DNA of 28,032 nt from CBDCYN01 sp965224205 (GCA_965224205.1 CBDCYN010000028.1:1-28032); one strand, 5' to 3'. Shown: positions 7,591 to 15,322, counted from the first letter of the stretch. Notes: generated by a model from the sequence alone, not told the origin. Program-made: numbers and translations.

Positions 7591-8590
7591 CGGTTTGCTC
7601 CGAGCGGTATTGATCGACCAGATCTCTAAGCTGATCGATGCTAAGCCAATTGCTGTTGTCTCCGCTGCCGTAGCAGAACCCGGTGGGGCAGAGCTTCCCG
7701 CCTGATTTCTTGAGCGAGTCTTCTTGGTCCCACCACGTCTGGGTGGGCTGGATCACGAAGTGGTCGTCGAATTCGAGCGAATGCCAGGCTTCGTCGGCGG
7801 GCACAAGGACCTCGTGGACCTTCTCGCCGGGGCGGATGCCCACGACCTTGGTTTCCGCGTCGGGGGCGATCGCCTTGGCGACGTCGAGGATCCGGTAGCT
7901 GGGCAGCTTGGGGACGAAGATCTCCCCGCCCCGCGTTCGTTCTAGGCAGCGGATCACGAAGTCGACCCCTTCTTGGAGGGTGATCGAGAATCGGGTCATG
8001 TTCTCGTCGGTGATCGGAAGCACGCCGTCGGTTTTCTTCTTGAGAAAGAACGGGATCACCGACCCGCGGCTGCCCAGGACGTTGCCGTAACGGACGACCG
8101 AGAACCGAGTGGACCTCACCCCGGCCATGGAGTTGCCGGCTACGAAAAGCTTGTCGGAGCACAATTTCGTGGCCCCGTAAAGGTTGATGGGGTTGGCGGC
8201 TTTGTCGGTGCTCAACGCGATGACCTTGGCGACCCCCTGGCTGATGGCGGCACGGATGACGTTCTGGCCACCAAAGACGTTGGTCTGGACGGCTTCAAAG
8301 GGGTTGTACTCGGCGGCGGGCACCTGCTTGAGCGCCGCGGCGTGGATGACGACGTCGACCCCGCGGAAGGCTTCTTCGAGGCGTTCTCGGTCGCGAACAT
8401 CCCCGATGAAGTACCTCAGGCAGGGGTGCTGGGCGGGCGAATAGATCTGGGCCATCTCAAACTGCTTGAGTTCGTCCCGCGAGAAGACGATCAGCTTGCG
8501 GGGCTTGTAGCGGGCTAAGATGGTCTTGACGGTCCTTTTGCCGAAGGACCCTGTGCCGCCCGTGATTAGTACGTTTTTGTCATCAAGCAT
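7583..8590 (-). CDS. pseB: PseB UDP-GlcNAc 4,6-dehydratase/5-epimerase (left copy, intact)
   Basis: A 335-residue short-chain dehydrogenase/reductase of the FlaA1/PseB type, full length. It catalyses the first step: UDP-GlcNAc to UDP-2-acetamido-2,6-dideoxy-arabino-hexos-4-ulose. The NADP-binding TGGTGSFG is at 10-17, followed by ALKQVPAAEYNPFEA (86-100). The catalytic residues D129 and K130 (STDKA) and Y138 with K142 (YGATK) are in place. It is the first gene of the minus-strand operon. A GGAG sits 10 nt before the ATG. The right copy of this gene (25656-26664) has a one-base insertion that this copy lacks. Confidence 0.95.
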   Translation of the reverse strand: MLDDKNVLITGGTGSFGKRTVKTILARYKPRKLIVFSRDELKQFEMAQIYSPAQHPCLRYFIGDVRDRERLEEAFRGVDVVIHAAALKQVPAAEYNPFEAVQTNVFGGQNVIRAAISQGVAKVIALSTDKAANPINLYGATKLCSDKLFVAGNSMAGVRSTRFSVVRYGNVLGSRGSVIPFFLKKKTDGVLPITDENMTRFSITLQEGVDFVIRCLERTRGGEIFVPKLPSYRILDVAKAIAPDAETKVVGIRPGEKVHEVLVPADEAWHSLEFDDHFVIQPTQTWWDQEDSLKKSGGKLCPTGFCYGSGDNSNWLSIDQLRDLVDQYRSEQTVG

Positions 8591-8676
8591 CTAGCTGGGG
8601 CTCCGTTTCTGTTGGCGCCGTCTGTAAGCGCTGGTTTCGACGGTCACGGGATTTTGTCCGTTAAGACGCGTACACG

Positions 8677-8768
8677 TCGCGTATCAAATGACCGCGTCGG
8701 GTACGCGCTGGACACCGGAAAATTATTGCCGTGTACACGGTTTATGCCTCATTTTCGTCCAGGAAGGG
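8677..8768. repeat. Diverged ~90-bp leader element, copy A
   Basis: Aligns with 13201-13290. The first 42 bases match at 33 positions, including the shared blocks ACCGCGTCGG and TGGACACCG, followed by AAAATT, TTGCCG, CAC and ATTTTC at matching spacing. Both copies can form the CGCGT-loop-ACGYG hairpin. This copy also has the palindrome CCGTGTACACGG. Both copies sit upstream of plus-strand glycan genes, so a shared regulatory site or structured leader is likely. Confidence 0.7.
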
Positions 8769-8984
8769 GGTATATGCCTTATCTCGTGTTTGGCCATTGC
8801 TCAATCGGTGTCATCGGCCTCTGTATCCGCTCTGTCGCTAATGATCACGTTGTCATGTGAAGGATATGGAACGTAGGGGGGTTGCGAAGGTTATTGTCAA
8901 CATACTTATCGCGTTGTGGCCTGTATCCCGATTTTTCATATGCCGTTCATGTCTGTCTGAGGGGAAATGCATATGACATTGAGC

Positions 8985-9058
8985 GGATCCAAACCCTCTG
9001 TCTACGACGGGCCCCACGACCTCTGATCGCTAGGGAGGGGAGATCAGAGGGTTAATCC
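8985..9058 (+). promoter_or_regulatory. Competing hairpins upstream of the glycosyltransferase operon (left copy)
   Basis: AACCCTCTG (8992-9000) is complementary to CAGAGGGTT (9045-9053), extended by GGAT (8985-8988) with ATCC (9055-9058). An inner CCTCTGATC (9020-9028) is complementary to GATCAGAGG (9042-9050). Both left arms use the same right-hand bases, so the two stems exclude each other, as in attenuators. No T-tract follows. Confidence 0.5.
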
Positions 9059-9398
9059 ATCCCAACATATGCCTCGAAGTCTGCCCTATGCGTTTGCCCC
9101 GATGCCTGTCTTACGAACCCCTGTAAAAACAGGATTTTGCGGTTTGTCGCGTTATGATAGCGTGTTGCGGTCAAAAGCGAATGGCGGCCCTGATTTGCAC
9201 CCGACGCTGAATATATTGCGATGTCCCAAAATATAGCCTTTTTGCAAAGGCTGGATGATCTCCAAGATCTCGACCGATGAATAATCTCTTGTCATCAACC
9301 CGGTGGGGTGGCTTCATCGGTTCTATTTGACTCTAAACCAAGGGGTCAATGGACGAACAACCCACCCTTGTTGAGGATGATAGTCGGATGATCTCCAG

Positions 9399-10451
9399 AT
9401 GATTTCGATGGCTGGCCAACAAGATCACATGATGCATCTTTTTGGTTGTGTCACCCCGCTTCATATCCGTGTCGCGGAACAGATCGTGTGCTCACAGGCC
9501 TTGAGTGGGGGTAGTGTTCTATTAAACCCTTTTGGGTTCGATTACCACGAAAAACACTGGAAACAGGCGATTAATGGAGGTTTTTCCGCTACAAATAATC
9601 AGCAGAGCCTGTTTCATCGCCTAAGGTATCAGAGCCGAAAAGCCGGTTTCTACCGATCGTTTCTGCATCGGGTACAAGAAACATTGCCGTCGGCTACACA
9701 CTACCGGATCTATCTCTATCACCTCGACGATATGCTCGGCAACTTCTTGTTCTTTAGCTTTCGCCCCGAATCCGATAGGCGGTTTTTTATCCTCGAGGAT
9801 GGTATCCTCAACTACTACGACTACGACCGGACCCACGATCGGGCCCACCGCCGCAGGATGATGGGCAAAAAATGCTTTTATAGGTTGTTTGGGCTGCCTT
9901 TTCGTCCGTATCGTGGGTATATGAGCGGGATTGATCGCGAGGAGGTGATCTGCCAATACGTGCGGGCTCCGGCCCTGGCGGTGTTCCCCCAAAAGTCCCA
10001 AGCGGTGACGATCGACCGGATCCACTACGAGCCGATCCCGGGCTCGTACCTGATCATCGGCCAGGACGCGTATATCAATCTCTACGGCTGGCCGAGGTAC
10101 CGTGACGGGATCGCGGCGATGATGCGGTTCATCGATTCACGGGGATCTAAGCCACGGCAAATTTTGTACAAACACCACCGGTATGGCGATAAATCATTGG
10201 TTGCTAAATACCTAAGATCTTTGGATCGCCCCATAACCTTGAACGACGACCCCGAGGCGATCGAGCAGATGGTCGAGGCGATGAAACCCCAGACGATCTT
10301 GTCGTTCACCTCTAGTGCCCTGATGAACATCAAGCTTGCGTTAGCCGAGGAGTTGCGAGGCCGGGTGGAGATCTACGCCTTTGATCATTACCCCAACCCC
10401 GCCCAACCGGTATTCGAGAAGCTGGGGATTGTGGTCCACCCATGCTCTTAA
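9399..10451 (+). CDS. Polysialyltransferase-like glycosyltransferase, candidate pseudaminyltransferase (left copy, intact)
   Basis: A 350-residue cytosolic protein with the layout of GT-B bacterial sialyl- and polysialyltransferases. HLFGCVTPLHIRVAEQIV is near the N-terminus; EDG (133-135) in FILEDGILNYY matches the D/E-D/E-G motif holding the catalytic acid; KHHRYGD (258-264) lies where the CMP-binding HP motif is expected but reads HH; FTSSALMN (303-310) is a serine motif. Since the replicon makes CMP-pseudaminic acid, transfer of that sugar is the natural inference. The start is uncertain: ATGs at 9399, 9408, 9429 and 9432 all lack a clear ribosome site, and the HLFG core suggests one of the later ones. 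It overlaps the polymerase gene by 10 nt. Confidence 0.75.
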   Translation: MISMAGQQDHMMHLFGCVTPLHIRVAEQIVCSQALSGGSVLLNPFGFDYHEKHWKQAINGGFSATNNQQSLFHRLRYQSRKAGFYRSFLHRVQETLPSATHYRIYLYHLDDMLGNFLFFSFRPESDRRFFILEDGILNYYDYDRTHDRAHRRRMMGKKCFYRLFGLPFRPYRGYMSGIDREEVICQYVRAPALAVFPQKSQAVTIDRIHYEPIPGSYLIIGQDAYINLYGWPRYRDGIAAMMRFIDSRGSKPRQILYKHHRYGDKSLVAKYLRSLDRPITLNDDPEAIEQMVEAMKPQTILSFTSSALMNIKLALAEELRGRVEIYAFDHYPNPAQPVFEKLGIVVHPCS

Positions 10452-11752
10452 CTGTCTTAAACATCCTGGCGTTGCTGCTCTTCCTAGCGACCACCGTCGT
10501 GCTGGCCAGACGCGACCTCGTAAAGACATACCTTTTGTTCCCTTTGATTTTCCAAGGGCTGGGATCGATCCCGTCACTGATCTATATCGAAAACGGCGGA
10601 TACATCAGCGAGCAAGGGCGTTCCGGTCACTTCAACGGCGCGACGTTGTACTTCACGTTTTACATCGTGGCCACCCTGGTTCTGTCGTGGTTGGGGGTCG
10701 GGGCTTTTCAACGGTCGATGGGATCTGTAGGGACCGTGCGGCTGCGTAAGGACTACCCGGTGCTTGTCGTGTTCCTCCAGTCGCTCTTGGCGGTGGCTTA
10801 CCTGAACCTCCTCTTATCGCCGATCCCGCTGCTGTCTGATCGCTTTGACCGATTCGACTACTGGAGCGTCGCCCAGTTCCCTTTCCTCAAACACCTCCTG
10901 GGCAACGTCTCGGCGTTCCTGGTCATCGGGGCCGGTGTGGTTTACCTCCACCGGCAGTTCATGGGCAAGCTGTTGTTCGTCTTGTATCTGGCCTACCTGA
11001 TCCTTTTAGGCCACAAGTTCGGCAGCCTGATCATCGCCGCGTATATGTTCTATCTGCCGCACGTGGTGTTTAACGCCCCGCCGTTCCGTCTATCGTTCTT
11101 CCTGCGGCCTTGGATCGTGGCGGCGGGCTTAGGGGTGTTCCTGCTGATCTATATCCACTATGGGTACAACAACCCGTTGCGCCACGTGGTCGGTGATGAC
11201 GTGCTGCTGGCGATCTTTTATCGGGCCCTGGGGCTCCAGGGGCATGTCTGGTGGGGCATGATCGAGCACGCCAAACTGCACACCCCGTCGTACAACATCT
11301 ACGAGCTGGCCTACGGGATGCATTCGCTGATGTATGTGCTGAGCGGTAACCCGGAGCTGGTCGATCTAGGGATCGAACGGGGTGTGAGTTTTACCAATGG
11401 GTACCCCGCGATCCTGTTGAAGGTTTTTCCGCTGCATCTCGTGTTCCTTTTCCATCTCGGGATTATCGTGGTCACCGCCCTGCTGACGGCCATCGTCATC
11501 CGTCTGATCCAAGCCCGCCAGTGGCTGCTAACGGTGGCCTCGGCCCAGATGATCAGCTGGTGGTTCCATATGCTGCTGATGGGCTACTTCTATAAGGTGA
11601 CTCAGATCGCGATCGTTCTGCTGTTCATCGCTGCCTACCTGATCATCCTCCACGCCGTGGGTAGAACCAGCCACTTTGAACCTGTCCCACGGGTCACGGA
11701 CCATCCGGGTCGGTTTGGCCTAAACCCCAATCGCTTTGCGCGGCCGGCCTAG
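10442..11752 (+). CDS. wzy: Wzy-like polysaccharide polymerase (polytopic membrane protein)
   Basis: A 436-residue integral membrane protein with roughly ten to twelve hydrophobic segments spread over the whole length, and a larger hydrophilic loop around residues 235-310 containing Arg, His and Tyr residues. This architecture and the position between a glycosyltransferase and a Wzx-like flippase are typical of Wzy O-antigen or capsule polymerases, which join undecaprenyl-linked repeat units in the periplasm. Wzy proteins share little sequence, so the call is by topology and context; an O-acetyltransferase or ligase (WaaL-type) is a less likely alternative. The start overlaps the upstream gene by 10 nt, and the flippase begins eight bases after the stop. 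Confidence 0.7.
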   Translation: MLLTVLNILALLLFLATTVVLARRDLVKTYLLFPLIFQGLGSIPSLIYIENGGYISEQGRSGHFNGATLYFTFYIVATLVLSWLGVGAFQRSMGSVGTVRLRKDYPVLVVFLQSLLAVAYLNLLLSPIPLLSDRFDRFDYWSVAQFPFLKHLLGNVSAFLVIGAGVVYLHRQFMGKLLFVLYLAYLILLGHKFGSLIIAAYMFYLPHVVFNAPPFRLSFFLRPWIVAAGLGVFLLIYIHYGYNNPLRHVVGDDVLLAIFYRALGLQGHVWWGMIEHAKLHTPSYNIYELAYGMHSLMYVLSGNPELVDLGIERGVSFTNGYPAILLKVFPLHLVFLFHLGIIVVTALLTAIVIRLIQARQWLLTVASAQMISWWFHMLLMGYFYKVTQIAIVLLFIAAYLIILHAVGRTSHFEPVPRVTDHPGRFGLNPNRFARPA

Positions 11753-11760
11753 ACCCTGTG

Positions 11761-13062
11761 ATGAGCCATGCCGTGACCCATCAAGCCAAAACCCGCTTTG
11801 GCCGTGTCTTGACGAACAGTGCGCTGGTTCGAGCGGCTAGCCTGGGCTTACGGGGCAGCGGATTGGCCGGGAAACTGGTCTTGTTGCTATTAATCGGGAG
11901 GTACCTCGGGACGGTCGACCTTGGGGTGTATGGTCTATTTAGCGCCACAGCCACGATCATGATGTTCGTGCTGGGTTTGGATTTCTATGCCTTCAATACG
12001 CGAGAAATGCTTGCCCGGCCGATGCACGAACGCGGTCGGTTCATCAGGGATCAGATGATCCTGCACATGGTGTGCTACGCCCTGATCCTACTTCCGGTCG
12101 GTTTCTTGGTAATGCCCAGGTTCCTTCCGGCATCGGTCTTGGGGTGGTTCTTTGTGGTTTGCGTCTTGGAGCATCTCTCACAAGAGCTTTACCGCCTCTT
12201 GATCGCGCTACAACGTCAGATGGTTGCAAATGTTGTGATGTTTATGAGGTCGGGGTTGTGGATCGGGCCGGTGTTTTTGCTTTGGTGGCTGGACGTTCCG
12301 GGGACACGGCATTTGGGCGTGGTGTGGGTCGGCTGGTCGGCGGGTGGGTTGGCGTCTTTGGTCATCGCGGGACTGGCGCTGTGGCGATCGCCGTTGGGGG
12401 CGGTGCGTGGGGTCCCCATCAAGTGGGGATGGATCCTCAGCGGCATCGGGGTGAGCGTGCCGTTTTTTGTGGCGACGATCTTCGCCAAACTCATCGATCT
12501 GGCTGACCGCTACATGATCGACTGGTGGTGGACCAAAGAAGAGGTGGGCATTTACAGCTTATACGCCAACCTGGCCAACGGCGTGAACCATATCGTCTTC
12601 ACCGCGGTGGTGATTATGGAGTACCCCGCGTTGATCGAGGCCTGCCGCAGCCAGGCACGTGAAGAGTATCACCGGCTTCTGCGTCGGTTCGCGGTGCATA
12701 TTGCCGCGGTTTCTTTAGGGGTGTCGCTGTTCTTTGCGGTGGTTTTGAGGCCTGTGGTGAGTGTTACCGGCCAACACGACATCGCGGGGGATCTGCATGT
12801 GGGCCTGATCCTGATCGCGTCAAAGCTTTTTTTTAATCTTTCGTATATACCGCACTACCATCTCTACGCCCACCACCGTGACTTTCGGATCCTGTGGTCG
12901 ACCGGATCGATGTGTGCGGTGAATATCGTTCTCAACGCCCTGTTGATCCCCGGGTTTGGCATCTACGGCGCCGCAGTGGCTACCCTGGTGAGTATGGTAG
13001 GGATGCTCGGGATCAAATTGACGCTGTCCCATGGCCTAACAGACAATGACCAGCGTGTATAA
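11761..13062 (+). CDS. wzx: Wzx-like flippase, MOP superfamily polysaccharide exporter
   Basis: A 433-residue polytopic membrane protein with about twelve hydrophobic segments. The N-terminal region GRYLGTVDLGVYGLFSATATIM and the C-terminal NIVLNALLIPGFGIYGAAVATL are typical of Wzx/polysaccharide biosynthesis flippases, which move lipid-linked oligosaccharides across the inner membrane. I prefer the ATG at 11761 to the GTG three bases earlier. It follows the Wzy-like gene by eight bases, so the three plus-strand genes from 9399 form an operon. The presence of both Wzx and Wzy implies a polymer or repeat-unit glycan rather than simple flagellin glycosylation. Confidence 0.85.
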   Translation: MSHAVTHQAKTRFGRVLTNSALVRAASLGLRGSGLAGKLVLLLLIGRYLGTVDLGVYGLFSATATIMMFVLGLDFYAFNTREMLARPMHERGRFIRDQMILHMVCYALILLPVGFLVMPRFLPASVLGWFFVVCVLEHLSQELYRLLIALQRQMVANVVMFMRSGLWIGPVFLLWWLDVPGTRHLGVVWVGWSAGGLASLVIAGLALWRSPLGAVRGVPIKWGWILSGIGVSVPFFVATIFAKLIDLADRYMIDWWWTKEEVGIYSLYANLANGVNHIVFTAVVIMEYPALIEACRSQAREEYHRLLRRFAVHIAAVSLGVSLFFAVVLRPVVSVTGQHDIAGDLHVGLILIASKLFFNLSYIPHYHLYAHHRDFRILWSTGSMCAVNIVLNALLIPGFGIYGAAVATLVSMVGMLGIKLTLSHGLTDNDQRV

Positions 13063-13362
13063 ACCTAGGTTGATATGTCTTTAATGAATAACAAACCATA
13101 ACGAGAAGATGGATCTCATTGAGCTAATCGAGGGTTTCTAGCCGATTCTAAACCAAATGGATACCTAAACTCCTAATCGTTTCTGTGGTTGATATATGCA
13201 TCGCGTACCCGATCACCGCGTCGGTGACGTGTTGGACACCGAAAATTTCCTTGCCGCGTGCACGAGTCTTGCCGTATTTTCATCCGGGATCGGTCTACCT
13301 GCGTGGTCAACCCCCGATCATCTGTTCAAAATGACCGTTTTTTCCATAAATCGAGAGGATTC
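13063..13362. other. 300-nt intergenic region before the GT4 gene
   Basis: No gene seen. It holds copy B of the ~90-bp element (13201-13290). TCTAAACCAA near 13146 also occurs near 9333 in the other long intergenic region. An open frame reaches back to a GTG at 13258, but that start would lie inside the repeated element and is unlikely. Confidence 0.6.
13201..13290. repeat. Diverged ~90-bp leader element, copy B
   Basis: Partner of 8677-8768. In its hairpin CGCGT-CGGTG-ACGTG one G-C pair of copy A is replaced by a G-U pair, so pairing is kept. It ends about 70 nt before the preferred GT4 start codon (13363). A shared promoter or operator, a structured leader, or a remnant of a duplicated upstream region are the options. 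Confidence 0.7.
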
Positions 13363-14553
13363 GTGACAACTTTATCCCAAAAAACTTCCATACCTCACGT
13401 TTCTTCCGTGAAAAAACGAGCTCTAAAGGTGCTGCTCGTTAGCGAACCGCTTAGCGGCGGGGTCGGGCAGCACGTTGTCGATCTGGCACAAGGCCTTACT
13501 CAATCCGGCCACGAGGTTCACCTGATCTACTCAAGCCTCCGGGTCACCGCGTCTTCATCCAAACGGTTAGAGGGCCTCCCGAAGATACAAAGGATGGAGC
13601 TGCCGATCCGCCGTAACCCACACGCTAGCGACCTAGCGGCAGTGTGTGCGATCCGCAGGTATATGAACCGACACCGATGTTTCGATGTGGTTCATGGGCA
13701 TAGCTCGAAAGGAGGGGCCTTAGTACGATTGGCAGGGGTCGGGACCCATGCGGTCAAGGTTTATACCCCCAATGCTTTTGTCACACTCACCCCGGATCTT
13801 GATGAGCTCAAACGGTGGCTCTTCGGCGGGGCCGAACGGTGGTTGGCCCGGCTTGGGGACGGGGTGATCGTCGTATCACAAAACGAATATGAACACGCCG
13901 TCCGCTTGGGTCTGCCTAGTAACCGGTTATTCTTGGTCCCCAATGGGATCAATCCGCCGTTCTATGAGTCAAAAGAGAAGGTTCGTCGCGAATTAGGGAT
14001 AGAACACGACGCGTTATGTATGGGATTTGTTGGACGACTGGCTGATCAAAAGGCCCCAGACGTTCTCATACGAGCCTTTGCTTTAGTTGTGAAGAAGCAC
14101 CCACGGGCATGTCTCGTGATGGTGGGTAGCGGCCCGTTAGAGGCCCAAACGCGTGATTTAGCTAACCAACTAGGCGTACAAGACCGTATCCACTGGCTCG
14201 GTGAGCGTGATGGATGGCATTGCATGCCCGCCTTCGATATTTTTTCCCTCACAAGCCGTTATGAGGGATTGCCTTATGTCTTGCTAGAAGCGCTGGGTTG
14301 TGCGTTGCCGATTGTGACCACTCGCGTAGGGGGAACGAGTGAGCTTATCGAAGATCAAGTGAACGGTTTTGTGGTCGATGTGGACGATGTGGACGGGTTC
14401 GCTCAGGCTGTCGAACAACTATTCAACGATCCTGCCCTAAGAAAACGTATGAGCCAATCCTCTAAAGAAAAATCTTGTGATTTCACGTTAAGCCGTATGG
14501 TATGCAAGACCGTTGAGGTGTATCGGCAGCTAATCGCTCAACGAAGGGTGTAA
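13363..14553 (+). CDS. GT4-family glycosyltransferase
   Basis: A retaining GT-B glycosyltransferase of the GT4 type, 396 residues from the GTG at 13363, which has GAGG four bases upstream. The N-terminal acceptor domain begins LKVLLVSEPLSGGVGQHVVD, with the glycine-rich GGVGQHV loop; HGHSSKGG follows. The C-terminal donor domain starts FVGRLADQKAPDVLIRAF and contains the E-x7-E motif in RYEGLPYVLLEALG, then TTRVGGTSELI. Such enzymes add one sugar from a nucleotide donor to the lipid-linked repeat unit; the sugar cannot be inferred. It is separated from the flippase gene by 300 nt with its own leader element, so it may be a separate transcription unit. It converges on the resolvase gene. Confidence 0.92.
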   Translation: MTTLSQKTSIPHVSSVKKRALKVLLVSEPLSGGVGQHVVDLAQGLTQSGHEVHLIYSSLRVTASSSKRLEGLPKIQRMELPIRRNPHASDLAAVCAIRRYMNRHRCFDVVHGHSSKGGALVRLAGVGTHAVKVYTPNAFVTLTPDLDELKRWLFGGAERWLARLGDGVIVVSQNEYEHAVRLGLPSNRLFLVPNGINPPFYESKEKVRRELGIEHDALCMGFVGRLADQKAPDVLIRAFALVVKKHPRACLVMVGSGPLEAQTRDLANQLGVQDRIHWLGERDGWHCMPAFDIFSLTSRYEGLPYVLLEALGCALPIVTTRVGGTSELIEDQVNGFVVDVDDVDGFAQAVEQLFNDPALRKRMSQSSKEKSCDFTLSRMVCKTVEVYRQLIAQRRV

Positions 14554-14623
14554 CTACGTATGGGTACGAAATTTCTCATAGGATTTGAGGGTCGGATGGG
14601 TCAAAACGCGGCTTGCGTTGCGG

Positions 14624-15208
14624 TTAATCGTCGGCGCTGAGGATTCTCCTCACGGAGGTTCTGCCGATTTCGAGGCGTCGGGCGATCTCAGATTTGCTTA
14701 AGCCCTTGGCGTAGAGCTGTCTGACTTTCTTTGCCTTTTTCGAAGCCGACGGCGGTCGACCATGAGGTCGCCCTTCTTTTCGAGCCTGAGCGATGCCCGC
14801 CTTGACCCGTTCGCGAAGGATCTCGCGTTCAAATTCGGCGAAGACGGCAAGCATCCCAGCCATCGCGCGTCCGCTTGGGGTGGTTAGGTCGAGCGCTTCG
14901 TTGATAGAGACAAACCCCACGTCCAGCTCATTGAGTTCTTTGAGCGTGACCACCAAATCGGCGAGTGATCGTCCCCAACGATCCAGCCGCCAAACCAGCA
15001 CCGCATCGATCTCGCGTTTACGAGCGGCTTTCATCAGTTCATCGCGTTTGGGTCGTTCCCGAGCCCCAGAGCCGACATCCTTGATCTGCACGACGACGGT
15101 CCAGCCTCTGCGTTTGGCATAGGCTTTCATGTCTTTCATCTGCAAGCGTAGGGTCTGCTGGTCGTGGGTAGAAACCCGTGCATAGAGGCCGATGTTTTTG
15201 ACTTTCAT
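14624..15208 (-). CDS. Small serine recombinase (resolvase/invertase family)
   Basis: A 194-residue protein, the standard length of small serine resolvases and invertases. R11 and the catalytic S13 lie in YARVSTHDQQ; D76, R77 and R80 lie in LDRWGRSLADL; the long E-helix spans about 115-140; and a C-terminal helix-turn-helix (about 163-190, LSKSEIARRLEIGRTSVRRI) binds DNA. On a plasmid the usual job is to resolve dimers at a res site. A candidate site with nested inverted repeats lies directly upstream (15211-15281). The next gene on the same strand, the Rep candidate, is 114 nt upstream. Transposon resolvase is an alternative origin, but no transposase or terminal inverted repeats are present. 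Confidence 0.93.
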   Translation of the reverse strand: MKVKNIGLYARVSTHDQQTLRLQMKDMKAYAKRRGWTVVVQIKDVGSGARERPKRDELMKAARKREIDAVLVWRLDRWGRSLADLVVTLKELNELDVGFVSINEALDLTTPSGRAMAGMLAVFAEFEREILRERVKAGIAQARKEGRPHGRPPSASKKAKKVRQLYAKGLSKSEIARRLEIGRTSVRRILSADD

Positions 15209-15210
15209 GC

Positions 15211-15281
15211 CGTAAAAGCCCCCTGGCCAAAAACCCTCGTGAAAATCGCGGTTTGCGACTCTTGATTTTCAGGGGTTTACG
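15211..15281. promoter_or_regulatory. Candidate res site upstream of the resolvase
   Basis: Nested inverted repeats: CGTAAA (15211-15216) followed by CCCCC pairs with GGGG-TTTACG (15272-15281), and TGAAAATC (15240-15247) pairs with GATTTTCA (15264-15271). Small serine resolvases usually act at a site of this kind next to their own gene. The three-subsite organisation of a full res site is not evident by eye. Confidence 0.5.
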
Positions 15282-15322
15282 TATGCATCATGAAGGTGGC
15301 CAATATCTATAGATTTAGGCCA

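Larger units (their letters stand above)
8591..9398. promoter_or_regulatory. 808-nt divergent intergenic region between pse operon and glycan assembly operon (left copy)
   Basis: No convincing gene on either strand. It must hold the promoters of both divergent operons, but I cannot place a good sigma70 promoter; the best minus-strand candidate is TTGATA near 8681-8686 with a poor -10. It contains the repeated element 8677-8768 (also upstream of the GT4 gene), the competing hairpins at 8985-9058, several ATATGCC motifs (8772, 8938, 9067), a small hairpin CCTGT-AAAA-ACAGG (9120-9133), and the 12-bp direct repeat GGATGATCTCCA (9253-9264 and 9386-9397), the second abutting the next gene's start. 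Confidence 0.6.
1..9957. repeat. Left copy of the circular-overlap repeat
   Basis: This segment recurs as 18075-28032 in the same orientation. The repeat distance is 18074 nt, which I take as the replicon length. Between copies I see only three one-base indels: an A run of 8 at 959-966 versus 7 at 19033-19039; one C at 8021 versus CC at 26094-26095; one G at 9607 versus GG at 27681-27682. Genes in this copy are intact except parA, which is cut by the window start. Alternatives to an assembly overlap are a plasmid multimer or a real tandem duplication, both less likely given that the only differences are single-base indels. Confidence 0.95.

Noticed and set aside
9120..9137. Small hairpin CCTGT-AAAA-ACAGG with ATTTT as a terminator
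   Set aside because: The stem has only five pairs and the tail is short, and nothing upstream on that strand needs terminating.
13258..13362. N-terminal 35-residue extension of the GT4 enzyme from the GTG at 13258
   Set aside because: It starts inside the repeated non-coding leader element, has no ribosome site, and the GTG at 13363 has one.
14624..15208. DNA invertase switching the glycan genes
   Set aside because: No pair of inverted recombination sites flanking a glycan promoter was found; the nearby nested repeats fit a resolvase site better.
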